This document shows positions 53,372 to 61,629 of a stretch of 64,000 nt of DNA, piece by piece. Position 1 is the stretch's first letter. Every line of letters starts with the position of its first letter. The notes beneath the pieces are model-generated. The model had not been told where the DNA came from and did not search any database. It was given only the letters and a program-made list of their open reading frames with translations. The position numbers and the translations under genes are program-made. Location: contig NC_013166.1 of NCBI RefSeq assembly GCF_000024085.1, positions 2,108,001 through 2,172,000 on the forward strand, read 5' to 3'. This DNA is from Kangiella koreensis DSM 16069 (GTDB taxonomy: Bacteria > Pseudomonadota > Gammaproteobacteria > Enterobacterales > Kangiellaceae).

Positions 53372-53401
53372 GATGGGTTGCGCTTTTGAAGCTAACCCAT
53401 C
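53372..53401. other. Hairpin upstream of epmA
   Basis: GATGGGTT and AACCCATC are 8-base inverted arms with a 14-base loop, 32 to 61 bases before the epmA ATG. It could be a 5' untranslated structure or the end of the efp transcript. No T run is attached. Confidence 0.3.
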
Positions 53402-53479
53402 CTATAATCGAACCTATCATTTATTAAAACAGGGCAAGCATATTGGCCTGCCCCTACCATCCTGTTTGTTCCACTCCCT

Positions 53480-53723
53480 CTAGCGAGGATTCACCAACTC
53501 CTAGCGCCGGAAAAATAGTCTTAGGCGCGGCATCAGGACTGCGAGGACGCGCAGTCAACAACTAGACAGCAAACTCTCTATCCGTCCCACTTCTACCTAG
53601 CGCAGGGAAATTCTTGCTAGACAAGGCTTGTTGATTTTTAAATAGAGGGAATTTAGATCCACTAAACGAGCTTTTTTAAAAATCAACGTAACGCAGTATA
53701 GCGAGAATTTACCAAGCTAGGCG
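53480..53723. repeat. Cluster of short extragenic repeats between efp and epmA
   Basis: Copies of a unit of about 25 bases bounded by CTAGC-like ends occur three times. TAGCGAGGATTCACCAA is at 53481-53497, a diverged copy in inverse orientation at 53596-53620, and TAGCGAGAATTTACCAA at 53699-53715 running into the efp stop codon. CTAGCGC(C/A)GG appears at 53501 and 53597. A perfect 13-base inverted repeat, GTTGATTTTTAAA (53630-53642) and its complement (53675-53687), encloses 32 bases; a 7-bp stem GACTGCG/CGCAGTC lies at 53537-53556. No gene is seen. The pattern suggests REP-like elements or a remnant duplication of the efp 3' end. Confidence 0.5.
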
Positions 53724-54280
53724 CGTGAAACGTAATCGCCAGTGCGCGTATCAACTTTCAATTTATCACCAATATTCACAAACAAAGGCACTTTCACTAC
53801 TGCGCCTGTATGCATGGTGGCTGGTTTTGAACCACCGCCTGAAGTGTCGCCACGCAAGCCTGGGTCGGTATCGGTAACTTCAAGTACTACAAAGTTTGGT
53901 GGTGTTACATCAATTGGATTACCGTTCCATAATGTAATTGAGCATTTATCTTGCTCGATCAGGTATACAGCTTTGTCGCTAACGGCATTTTTATCGGCTG
54001 ATACTTGCTCGAAGGTATTTGGGTCCATGAAGTACCAGAACTCACCATCGTTGTAGAGGTATTCCATCTCGGTATCCATAACGTCTGCTGTTTCGATGCT
54101 TTCACCGGATTTAAAAGTTTTTTCGACGGTGCGGCCTGTTAGCAAGTATAATACTTTGGTTTTACTGAAGGCTTGGCCTTTACCTGGACGGACGAATTGG
54201 TTGTCGACAACCGTACAAGGTTCGCCGTCTAGCATTATTTTTGTACCATTTCGTATGTCGTTAGTGGTAATTGTTCCCAT
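53717..54280 (-). CDS. efp: Elongation factor P
   Basis: EF-P relieves ribosome stalling at polyproline stretches. The 187-residue product has three beta-barrel domains and the modification loop RPGKGQAF with Lys34, the residue beta-lysylated by EpmA. Lys34 together with epmA and epmB nearby predicts the lysine-type modification, and not the rhamnose type of EarP organisms. Its ATG is 26 bases from the divergent epmB ATG, so its promoter must lie inside the epmB reading frame. Confidence 0.96.
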   Translation of the reverse strand: MGTITTNDIRNGTKIMLDGEPCTVVDNQFVRPGKGQAFSKTKVLYLLTGRTVEKTFKSGESIETADVMDTEMEYLYNDGEFWYFMDPNTFEQVSADKNAVSDKAVYLIEQDKCSITLWNGNPIDVTPPNFVVLEVTDTDPGLRGDTSGGGSKPATMHTGAVVKVPLFVNIGDKLKVDTRTGDYVSRA

Positions 54281-54306
54281 GTGTTCCTCTGGATATCAAT
54301 GAGTTT

Positions 54307-55356
54307 ATGATTCAAAACCTGCAGATTCTACCGCGAAATGATTCATATTGGCAGGAGCGAGAGTGGAAAAAGTTGCTGTCTCAGGCAATTTCTTCGCCTT
54401 TTGAGCTCTTGTCTCGATTAAATCTTACAACAGACGATCTTCCCTATACGGTTTTGGCTGAGCACCAATTTATGCAAAAAGTGCCGGCTCCTTTTGTCGA
54501 ATGCATGGAAAAAGGCAATCCAAATGATCCTCTGTTACGGCAGGTTTTAGCTGTAAGTGATGAAAATCAGGAGGTTGCCGGCTTTGTGCCGGATCCTCTA
54601 CAGGAGCAAAACTCTGAGGTGCCGGGACTTCTACATAAGTACCGTTCACGGGTTCTAGTAATGTTATCCACCGCCTGTGCGATCAATTGTCGCTATTGCT
54701 TTAGACGTGAGTTTCCTTATCAAGAACACCAAGCGGGTCGCAATGGCTGGCAGCCTATTTTCGACTATTTAACCGCGCACCCTGAAATTAACGAGGTCAT
54801 TCTGAGCGGTGGCGACCCTTTAGCCGTCAATGACTCTTACTTGAAAGACTTTATTCAGCAGCTAGAAAGAATTCCTTCTATAATTCGCCTACGCATCCAC
54901 ACTCGCCTGCCACTGGTAATTCCACAACGTGTTACTCAAGGCTTGATTGACGCACTGCTCCAAACTCGCCTGCAAACTGTTGTAGTGCTCCATATCAACC
55001 ACCCCAATGAAATGGGTGAGCTTTTTGCTCAAGCAGTAAGAAGATTACATCAAAACGGCATCCACCTCTTGAACCAAAGCGTCCTTTTGGACGGAGTTAA
55101 CAACAATAGCTCTACTTTGGCAGAACTTAGTGAGAAGTTATTTGCTCACCATATACTACCTTATTATCTACATCAGCTTGACAAGGTAAGAGGTGCTCAC
55201 CATTTTGCCGTTGAAGAAGCACAAGCCATAAAGATTATGCAGGAGCTCAATACTCGCCTTGCGGGATTTCTGGTGCCCAAACTGGTTCGAGAAGAAGCCG
55301 GCAAAACCAGCAAAACCCCTATTGATTTGGGCTTATTAACTTTAGATAATCAATAA
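54307..55356 (+). CDS. epmB: Lysine 2,3-aminomutase-like EpmB
   Basis: A radical-SAM, PLP-dependent enzyme that converts (S)-lysine to (R)-beta-lysine for EF-P modification. The 349-residue product has the iron-sulfur motif CAINCRYC (CxxxCxxC), the SAM region ILSGGDPL, and a C-terminal LHQLDKVRGAHHFAV stretch with the PLP lysine nearby. It lacks the zinc-binding tail of true aminomutases, as expected for EpmB. The ATG at 54307 is preferred; no good Shine-Dalgarno is seen. Confidence 0.93.
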   Translation: MIQNLQILPRNDSYWQEREWKKLLSQAISSPFELLSRLNLTTDDLPYTVLAEHQFMQKVPAPFVECMEKGNPNDPLLRQVLAVSDENQEVAGFVPDPLQEQNSEVPGLLHKYRSRVLVMLSTACAINCRYCFRREFPYQEHQAGRNGWQPIFDYLTAHPEINEVILSGGDPLAVNDSYLKDFIQQLERIPSIIRLRIHTRLPLVIPQRVTQGLIDALLQTRLQTVVVLHINHPNEMGELFAQAVRRLHQNGIHLLNQSVLLDGVNNNSSTLAELSEKLFAHHILPYYLHQLDKVRGAHHFAVEEAQAIKIMQELNTRLAGFLVPKLVREEAGKTSKTPIDLGLLTLDNQ

Positions 55357-55466
55357 CTTAGTTAGAAATAAAACTGGCGCAATGTGTGCCTATTCGCTAA
55401 TATAAAACCATCACTTCATGCAATAATAAAAGCTAAATTGCCGGCACTAGGCTAAGGAGAAAGGAA

Positions 55467-57239
55467 GTGGCCTTAACTCAAGGACAACTGGGGCTCACAG
55501 TTCGAGTCAGAAATGAAACCATGGTCGCTGATATACCGTCCAGCGTCAAAGCCGCTGAACAGTGGCTGGATCAGTTACCAATTGCAGATATGGGGGAAAC
55601 AGCCTCCAAGGTTTTTCATTATCTGTACGATTTAAATCAATCGCCACTGTCCCCTAAAGATCGCCTTCAGATTCTGGAAACGATTGTCCCGACTTGTGAA
55701 ACACTCATTGATTCACTCTCCGAAGTTTACGTTCATAGCCCTTTAAAATACTCACATAAACTACAGTCAGCTTCTGAGCTAGTGCATGCGCTTGCTTCCG
55801 AGTTAGTTTTTGGCTTTAACGCGATCATTGAAGATTTAAACAACGCACCTGAATTACTAGAAAAGTACAACAAAACCATTTTGCCAGCGGCTTGCGCCAA
55901 TAGCCTGCATTATCTTGGTGAAATTCAACTACAGCGATATCAGTTATACAAATCGGTTGGTAGTAAGATTTGGCGTCAGCAAAATATCATTTTTAAGTTG
56001 GCAACTACTAATGACTTTCTAGAGCATAAATTAAAAAAATCTTCGAGCGAGCTGGTTAGCGTCAAAAAACAATTACTCATCAATTTAGTGTTGTCAATTT
56101 GCAACCCGTACCAGATGAAACATGGTGAGGCGAGCGATATTTATAATGCTCTGCAAGCTTTGTCTAATCACATTCAGCTACTACCCACTCTTAATAACGA
56201 CACTTTGTTTGCTTATTTACCGGATACTGAAATCCCGCCACAGCCGGCAAACGCCATCGAAAATGAATCGCAGAAGAAATATGGCATTGACTTAACCCAA
56301 GCTATTGGCATGCTTGAAAACAGTATGATGGAGAAGAAAGGTGGATTATTTGGCCGGTTTAAGAAAACAGCCGAAATCAAGCTGGACGACGACCTAAAGG
56401 CACAAGTTTTAGAGAGTTGGAATAGCGTAAAAACTCGTAACTTTATCCGTATCAACTCTAATCAAAGCACGCAGGTTGCAGTAGGATTAGCCAGCTCACA
56501 TCACTTTCTAGTAGACCGTGGCGGACAAAGACTACATGACCGCTTTTTCGGTAAATCCAAAAAGAATGTAGCTTTCCAGGTCGAATCATTGGAGCTTGAG
56601 CAGGAAGAGAGCCAACATGGATTTGTCTGGAAAACTTCAAAGCCTCGGGGCATGGATATACAAGATAAACGTAAAAACGAAGATGCATTTGCTTCAATTT
56701 ATAAACCCAGAACCTTTGATGAAAGAAAACTGGACAAGGAAGATCATCCCTACAAAGAACTTAAGACCAGAGTAAAGTATCAGTGGATCAGTGGTGTCGT
56801 TAAAGATGTGAGTCCAGCGGGTTTTTGTGTAGCTTTTGAGAAAGCCCCTTCGCAATATGCCGAAACCAACGAACTGGTTACTGTAAAAAACTTTAAAAGT
56901 GGTCAAGAAATGTACAACCTAGGCTTGATTCGCTGGAATCGCTGGCAAGGCCATGATATTTTCTTGATCGGAGTCGAGCTAATTTCACCCGAAGCAATGC
57001 CTGTCCGCGCAACACTGGACTGGGATTATGCAAAGCCCGCATATCATCATAATGGTCTATTGCTTCCTGAAATGCCAAATGCAGGAGTTGACTCGAGTAT
57101 CATTTTGCCACCACTAGGCTATCGTTCTGGACAAACAGTCGCTATTATGACGCCCGAAGAAGAATATAAAATTGAGCTCACTCGCAAAGTCATCGAGACG
57201 GATAACTTTATCCAGTTTCACTTTTGCAAAAGGCCTTGA
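55467..57239 (+). CDS. PilZ-like protein with a long helical N-terminal region
   Basis: A 590-residue cytoplasmic protein. Residues 1-400 are mostly helical without a recognised domain. The C-terminal part (about 430-530) looks PilZ-like: WISGVVKDVSPAGFCVAF has the DxSxxG half of the c-di-GMP motif, followed by strands ending in FLIGVELIS. The RxxxR half is not clear (TRVKYQ offers only one Arg), so nucleotide binding is uncertain. GTG start with AAGGAG before it. The next gene encodes a FimX-like protein, and FimX-PilZ partnerships are known in type IV pilus control. Confidence 0.7.
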   Translation: MALTQGQLGLTVRVRNETMVADIPSSVKAAEQWLDQLPIADMGETASKVFHYLYDLNQSPLSPKDRLQILETIVPTCETLIDSLSEVYVHSPLKYSHKLQSASELVHALASELVFGFNAIIEDLNNAPELLEKYNKTILPAACANSLHYLGEIQLQRYQLYKSVGSKIWRQQNIIFKLATTNDFLEHKLKKSSSELVSVKKQLLINLVLSICNPYQMKHGEASDIYNALQALSNHIQLLPTLNNDTLFAYLPDTEIPPQPANAIENESQKKYGIDLTQAIGMLENSMMEKKGGLFGRFKKTAEIKLDDDLKAQVLESWNSVKTRNFIRINSNQSTQVAVGLASSHHFLVDRGGQRLHDRFFGKSKKNVAFQVESLELEQEESQHGFVWKTSKPRGMDIQDKRKNEDAFASIYKPRTFDERKLDKEDHPYKELKTRVKYQWISGVVKDVSPAGFCVAFEKAPSQYAETNELVTVKNFKSGQEMYNLGLIRWNRWQGHDIFLIGVELISPEAMPVRATLDWDYAKPAYHHNGLLLPEMPNAGVDSSIILPPLGYRSGQTVAIMTPEEEYKIELTRKVIETDNFIQFHFCKRP

Positions 57240-57359
57240 TTAGATTAAAAACAGAGGCTTGGGTATCAATCTTAGTTAATGTTAAATTTGTGGGGCAGTT
57301 AAATCATTTTCTTATAAAAACGGATACCATAAAGGATCCTCAAGGTAACTCGATTTCTG

Positions 57360-59429
57360 ATGAAAAAACAGAGCACTAATTCACCAATTAATACCCTGAT
57401 TTTCTCAAGCTCGGCTAATGAGAGTGAGCAGCTCGCCAGTCACTTGAAAAATCAAGGTCTCCCTATTCGACATCAAGTTGTTGCTAACAGCGAACAGCTC
57501 AAAGCTGCAATTGATGAAAAACAATGGCAACAAGCTTTATTTCTGGATGAGCTTGATAACTTACCCATTCAGCAAGCTTTAACACTTCTAAAAAGTCAAA
57601 AGCACTCAGTACCAGCCATTCTCCTCAGCAGTGATTATTCTGAACAGCAGCGTTTTGATGCCATTGCGAAAGGTGTAAGAGATTGTATTCCAAGTAGTGC
57701 TAAAGATTTACTGACGCTCATCATAAAGCGAGAGCAGGCGCTCGTTAATGCTGAAGCTAAAGTAGCAGAATCCAGTAAAATGCTTTCCGAGACCAGCAAG
57801 CGAAACCAGCTACTGCTCGAGAGCTCAAAAGATGCTATCGCCTACATTCATGACGGTATGCATATCTATACTAATCCAACTTATCTCGATCGTTTTGGTT
57901 ATGAAGAAGATGACATCATCGTTATGACCATTATGGATCTAATCGATTCCGAAGATACCGATAAAATAAAAACATTACTCAAAGAGCAGACTAAATCCGG
58001 CGAAGAAGTCAGTCAGGTACTTAAAGGCAAAAATGCTAACGGTGAGACTTTTGAAGCTGACTTTATAGTTTCTTCTGCAATCTATGACGATGAGCATTGT
58101 GTGCAGCTAGTTGTGCGCGAAGTCAGTGACCAAACTGAATTACTTAAAAAATTAAAAGAGGTCAGTGAGATCGATCAGGTAACAGGACTGTTTAATCGTC
58201 CTGCATTTATGGACAGACTAGAAGATATTACTAACAAGTCTCGAGACACCAAAATCGATACAGTGCTCTACCTGGTTGAGATAGATAAGTTCTCAAAGTA
58301 CCGCTCTGAGTTCGGCATAGCAGCCTGTGATGACTTATTAAAAGATGTTGCTGACTGGATGAAGGCACACGTCAGTGATAAATCTATAGTCGCTAGAATC
58401 AGCGATAGCAGCTTCGGTATCATTTCGTTTGGAAAAGGAATGTCTGCCAACGAACTGCCGAAGAAGTTGCTTTCAGAAATTAGTTCACACCTTTTTGAAG
58501 TATCTGAACAAACCCTGCACATCACCTTCAGCATTGGCGGCGTAACCTGTCATGACAGTGATCTTGAGCCTGATAAGCTAGTGCTCCACGCAACAGCGGT
58601 CAGTCATAAAGTTCAGGATAATGGCGGTAACGGCTATGAGTTATTCAATCCTTCAATTGATAGCTTATTAACCGACGAAGAAAAAATCCTGTATGATGAG
58701 TTTGCTCAGGCCAGAGATGAAGGTCACATGACCCTCTTCTACCAACCTATGATGAGTCTACAAGGAAGTCCTGAACAGCAATATATATGCTACTTCCGAT
58801 ACAAGATGCAAGATGGAAAGTGGGGCCTCGGTAAAGGTATATTCCCAATCTTCGAGAAGGTTGGCATTGATGCCGAGATTGATAAAATTACTTTTACTCA
58901 TAGCTTGAAAATGCTTGCCAAAGAAAAAGAAGAAGGCAAACCAACGAAACTCTTCCTGACATTACATCCCAATACCCTATTGAGAGAAGATGCAAGTCGC
59001 TGGGTTCGTCAAAGCATCGCTAAGGCAGGCATAGATAGCAAAAGCCTCATTCTTACGCTTAAAAGTCACTTTGCTGCGACTTACCTGAAAAAAGCCATAG
59101 AGCTAAAGGATATCTTTAACAAAGATGGCATTCAGTTCTGTCTATCTGGGGTGCAAGCTGACGAGCTAGAGCTGATTCAATCGGTACGACCTAACTATGT
59201 TGCTTTCGATGGACGCATGATTGAAGTCTTGAAAGAGCAAGGAACCGACAAGATTGCACCACTGATAACAGCAGCTCACAGTGTGGAAGCCAAAGCCATT
59301 ATCACAAACCTTGAGGAAGCTTCATCCTTAGCGCAAATCTGGCCTCTCGGCGTCGATTTTGTTACAGGTAACTACATCTCTAAACCAATGTCCAAGTTGA
59401 ATTATGACTTTGCTGATAACGATTTCTAG
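57360..59429 (+). CDS. FimX-like protein: REC-like, PAS, degenerate GGDEF and EAL domains
   Basis: A 689-residue cytoplasmic protein, nearly the length of Pseudomonas FimX (691). A response-regulator-like domain lies at 8-125, a helical linker at 125-150, PAS at about 150-260 (DAIAYIHDGMHIYTNPTYLD), GGDEF-like at about 270-430 and EAL-like at about 440-685. The cyclase motif is SDSSF at 348-352 and not GGDEF. The EAL signature is replaced by ICY (476-478) and the DDFG loop by LSGV, so neither catalysis is expected. This fits a c-di-GMP receptor or scaffold. IDQVTGLFNRPAFMDRL is the well-kept start of the GGDEF fold. FimX controls type IV pili and twitching. Confidence 0.78.
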   Translation: MKKQSTNSPINTLIFSSSANESEQLASHLKNQGLPIRHQVVANSEQLKAAIDEKQWQQALFLDELDNLPIQQALTLLKSQKHSVPAILLSSDYSEQQRFDAIAKGVRDCIPSSAKDLLTLIIKREQALVNAEAKVAESSKMLSETSKRNQLLLESSKDAIAYIHDGMHIYTNPTYLDRFGYEEDDIIVMTIMDLIDSEDTDKIKTLLKEQTKSGEEVSQVLKGKNANGETFEADFIVSSAIYDDEHCVQLVVREVSDQTELLKKLKEVSEIDQVTGLFNRPAFMDRLEDITNKSRDTKIDTVLYLVEIDKFSKYRSEFGIAACDDLLKDVADWMKAHVSDKSIVARISDSSFGIISFGKGMSANELPKKLLSEISSHLFEVSEQTLHITFSIGGVTCHDSDLEPDKLVLHATAVSHKVQDNGGNGYELFNPSIDSLLTDEEKILYDEFAQARDEGHMTLFYQPMMSLQGSPEQQYICYFRYKMQDGKWGLGKGIFPIFEKVGIDAEIDKITFTHSLKMLAKEKEEGKPTKLFLTLHPNTLLREDASRWVRQSIAKAGIDSKSLILTLKSHFAATYLKKAIELKDIFNKDGIQFCLSGVQADELELIQSVRPNYVAFDGRMIEVLKEQGTDKIAPLITAAHSVEAKAIITNLEEASSLAQIWPLGVDFVTGNYISKPMSKLNYDFADNDF

Positions 59430-59447
59430 ACATTAGGATCTGTAAGA

Positions 59448-60329
59448 TTAGACGCGATGACGCTGCTCTATCAGGGGCAGCAAATCCACCAAACTGTTTA
59501 AGTAGCCTACATTTAATACGCAATCAGCCAACTTTCCCAAAGTTGGCTTTGCTTTGTAGGCAACCCCAATTCCAGCCTCTTGTAGCATCTTTAAGTCATT
59601 AGCACCGTCACCAACGGCAATACACTGTTGCGCCTTAAACCCAAGTACTGATGCCCATTCCTGTAAACTTTCAGTTTTCACAGCCGCATTAACAATCGGA
59701 TACTCAACCTCGCCAGTCAGAACACCATTAGCATCAATCAGCCGGTTAGCCTTTACCTGATAAAAAGGCAACCTTCTCGCCAGCTCTTCTGCAAAAGGCA
59801 TAAAACCACCGGAAGCAATCGCAATTTTTCCACTTTGCCGTATAAAGTACTGACAAAATGCCTCAACACCAGGGTTAAACTCCAACTGATTTTTTACGGC
59901 ATTGATCGCTTCTACAGACAAGCCTTTGAGCTGTCTCACTCTTTGCTCAAGACTTTGATTAAAATCCAATTCACCACGCATCGCCGACTCTGTAATTTTC
60001 GAGACTTCCTCGCCAACCCCTGCCTGCACTGCTAATTCATCAATGACCTCAATGGGTATTAAGGTGGAATCCATGTCAAATACTGCTAGCCTAAAAGGCC
60101 CAAAGGACTGACTTTTAGGTAACAGACAATAATCAAATCCGTGTAACAAACTTTTCTCATATAAAGCAGACTTTAAACCACTTTCACTACCTGATACTGT
60201 ATACAAGCCAATGGTTGGCTGTTCATGCTCTTCCTTCTGTAAAGATTTAAATATGTCATCACGCGATAAGTGATTAAGGGTATATTCAGAGTCTTTTTGA
60301 TTAAATAAATAACAATAATAGTCAGGCAT
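59448..60329 (-). CDS. serB: Phosphoserine phosphatase
   Basis: SerB removes phosphate from L-phosphoserine in the last step of serine synthesis. The 293-residue product has the HAD motifs FDMDSTLIPIE (both Asp), the Ser/Thr-containing IASGGFMPF, the conserved Lys and VGDGANDLKML. An N-terminal extension of about 90 residues precedes the catalytic domain, as in other proteobacteria. It is convergent to the FimX-like gene and divergent from an SMP-like gene, as serB is to ytjB in Escherichia coli. Confidence 0.95.
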   Translation of the reverse strand: MPDYYCYLFNQKDSEYTLNHLSRDDIFKSLQKEEHEQPTIGLYTVSGSESGLKSALYEKSLLHGFDYCLLPKSQSFGPFRLAVFDMDSTLIPIEVIDELAVQAGVGEEVSKITESAMRGELDFNQSLEQRVRQLKGLSVEAINAVKNQLEFNPGVEAFCQYFIRQSGKIAIASGGFMPFAEELARRLPFYQVKANRLIDANGVLTGEVEYPIVNAAVKTESLQEWASVLGFKAQQCIAVGDGANDLKMLQEAGIGVAYKAKPTLGKLADCVLNVGYLNSLVDLLPLIEQRHRV

Positions 60330-60342
60330 AACAAGCTTCAAA

Positions 60343-61545
60343 TTGAGTTATCGGGATAGAGACGTATCTATTCAGACGAAAAAACTATGGTATATTAACC
60401 CTCAAGAAAAGCCCATTGTAATTTATAGAATAAGAGATATTGGCATCAAACCGACATTCTTCAAAAGCCCTAATACAAAGGCATTGATATTTTCTGCTAT
60501 TGTTCTGGCTATTTCCAGCAGCCTGCTTCAGTTGTGGCTCAACGAGCAACAGTATCAGCAGCAACAGAATTATATTAACAACTATACTGAAATGCTCACC
60601 ACTGCATCATCCAGTCAGTTGGGTAGCTTTATCCATACCCAGGATAAAGATTCCTTAGAGGCCGTTGCTAAAGGCCTGTATGAAAATGATAGCATCTTTA
60701 AAGTTTCTATTTATAAGCGCGATGGAAATCTGATGTCAACGCTGGAAGCCGATGAGCTACCAGATGACTTACGCTCTGTAGTTTCTGATATCTATTACCA
60801 GGATGAAAAGAATGGTTATTTAACCTTGTATTTCAGTCCCGCCGTTCAATCATCACTAATCTCGCAAGTAGTCGCACAGCCTGTCATGATATGGATTATT
60901 AGCGGATTTAGCTGGCTGATTCTTTTATTCGTGGTATCTTTCAGCAAAATCCGTAAATGGTGGAAGAACCGTAAGCCCAAAGATAACGCAGCGATTACGG
61001 GCAAAGAGCTACCTAGCCAAAACCAATTACTGCGCCAACTACTCAAGCATAGTAATGGCAAAAAATCGCAGCAAGAAGGTGGCTGCCAATATGTCATTAA
61101 AGCCAATTGGGAGCGGCTTAATGGGCAAACTACCCATCAACTATTAACCGTCTTTAATCGCTGGTTGCCCAAAAATCATATTTGGTTTTTAAGTTTTAAA
61201 CAATCATTACTCATACTGGGCAAAGATTCACAAAAGCTGGAGGCAAATCAGTTAATTCAGCTACAGGTACTTGTAAGAGCAATGCGACAACTGAAGCTTA
61301 ATCCTTCGATATTAATTCATAACCTGAGTTTTGACCGTGATATCTATGAAACTTTTTTTGAGGTCATGGAGCCCGGAATCTGGCTTGAGTCAGATATCAA
61401 GCATCAGTCATTTATTGATAGTGAGCAGCATATTGAGCTTGAGATCGAATCAATCGGTGAAGTTGAATTAACTCGTGTGCCCGATATCGATGCACAACAA
61501 CGCAGTGGTATAGAACGCCAAGCTCGCTTCTTGCTAGGTAGTTAA
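60343..61545 (+). CDS. SMP/YtjB-like membrane protein
   Basis: A 400-residue protein with an N-terminal membrane helix (about 45-65), a periplasmic loop of about 110 residues, a second helix (about 185-205) and a long cytoplasmic tail. Position divergent from serB and layout match the SMP family (YtjB/AhpA), although this one is longer. The only open start is TTG at 60343. A possible extended -10, TGGTATATT, lies inside the first 20 codons, so the real start could be further in, perhaps at a rare codon. No function is known for the family. Confidence 0.62.
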   Translation: MSYRDRDVSIQTKKLWYINPQEKPIVIYRIRDIGIKPTFFKSPNTKALIFSAIVLAISSSLLQLWLNEQQYQQQQNYINNYTEMLTTASSSQLGSFIHTQDKDSLEAVAKGLYENDSIFKVSIYKRDGNLMSTLEADELPDDLRSVVSDIYYQDEKNGYLTLYFSPAVQSSLISQVVAQPVMIWIISGFSWLILLFVVSFSKIRKWWKNRKPKDNAAITGKELPSQNQLLRQLLKHSNGKKSQQEGGCQYVIKANWERLNGQTTHQLLTVFNRWLPKNHIWFLSFKQSLLILGKDSQKLEANQLIQLQVLVRAMRQLKLNPSILIHNLSFDRDIYETFFEVMEPGIWLESDIKHQSFIDSEQHIELEIESIGEVELTRVPDIDAQQRSGIERQARFLLGS

Positions 61546-61565
61546 TGTAAGAGTTTCAACCAAAC

Positions 61566-61591
61566 AAAAGGCCATCGCATGACGGCCTTTT
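61566..61591 (+). terminator. Terminator between the SMP-like gene and parC
   Basis: AAAAGGCC and GGCCTTTT form an 8-bp stem with a 10-base loop, followed by GTTTAA. The self-complementary base would also serve parC, which ends from the other side. Confidence 0.6.
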
Positions 61592-61629
61592 GTTTAACTC
61601 AGTTTCACATAGTAAAGTAACCCAAAAGC

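Noticed and set aside
53341..53716. Insertion sequence or MITE between efp and epmA
   Set aside because: No transposase, no clear target duplication and no terminal inverted repeats bounding the whole region; listed only as repeats.
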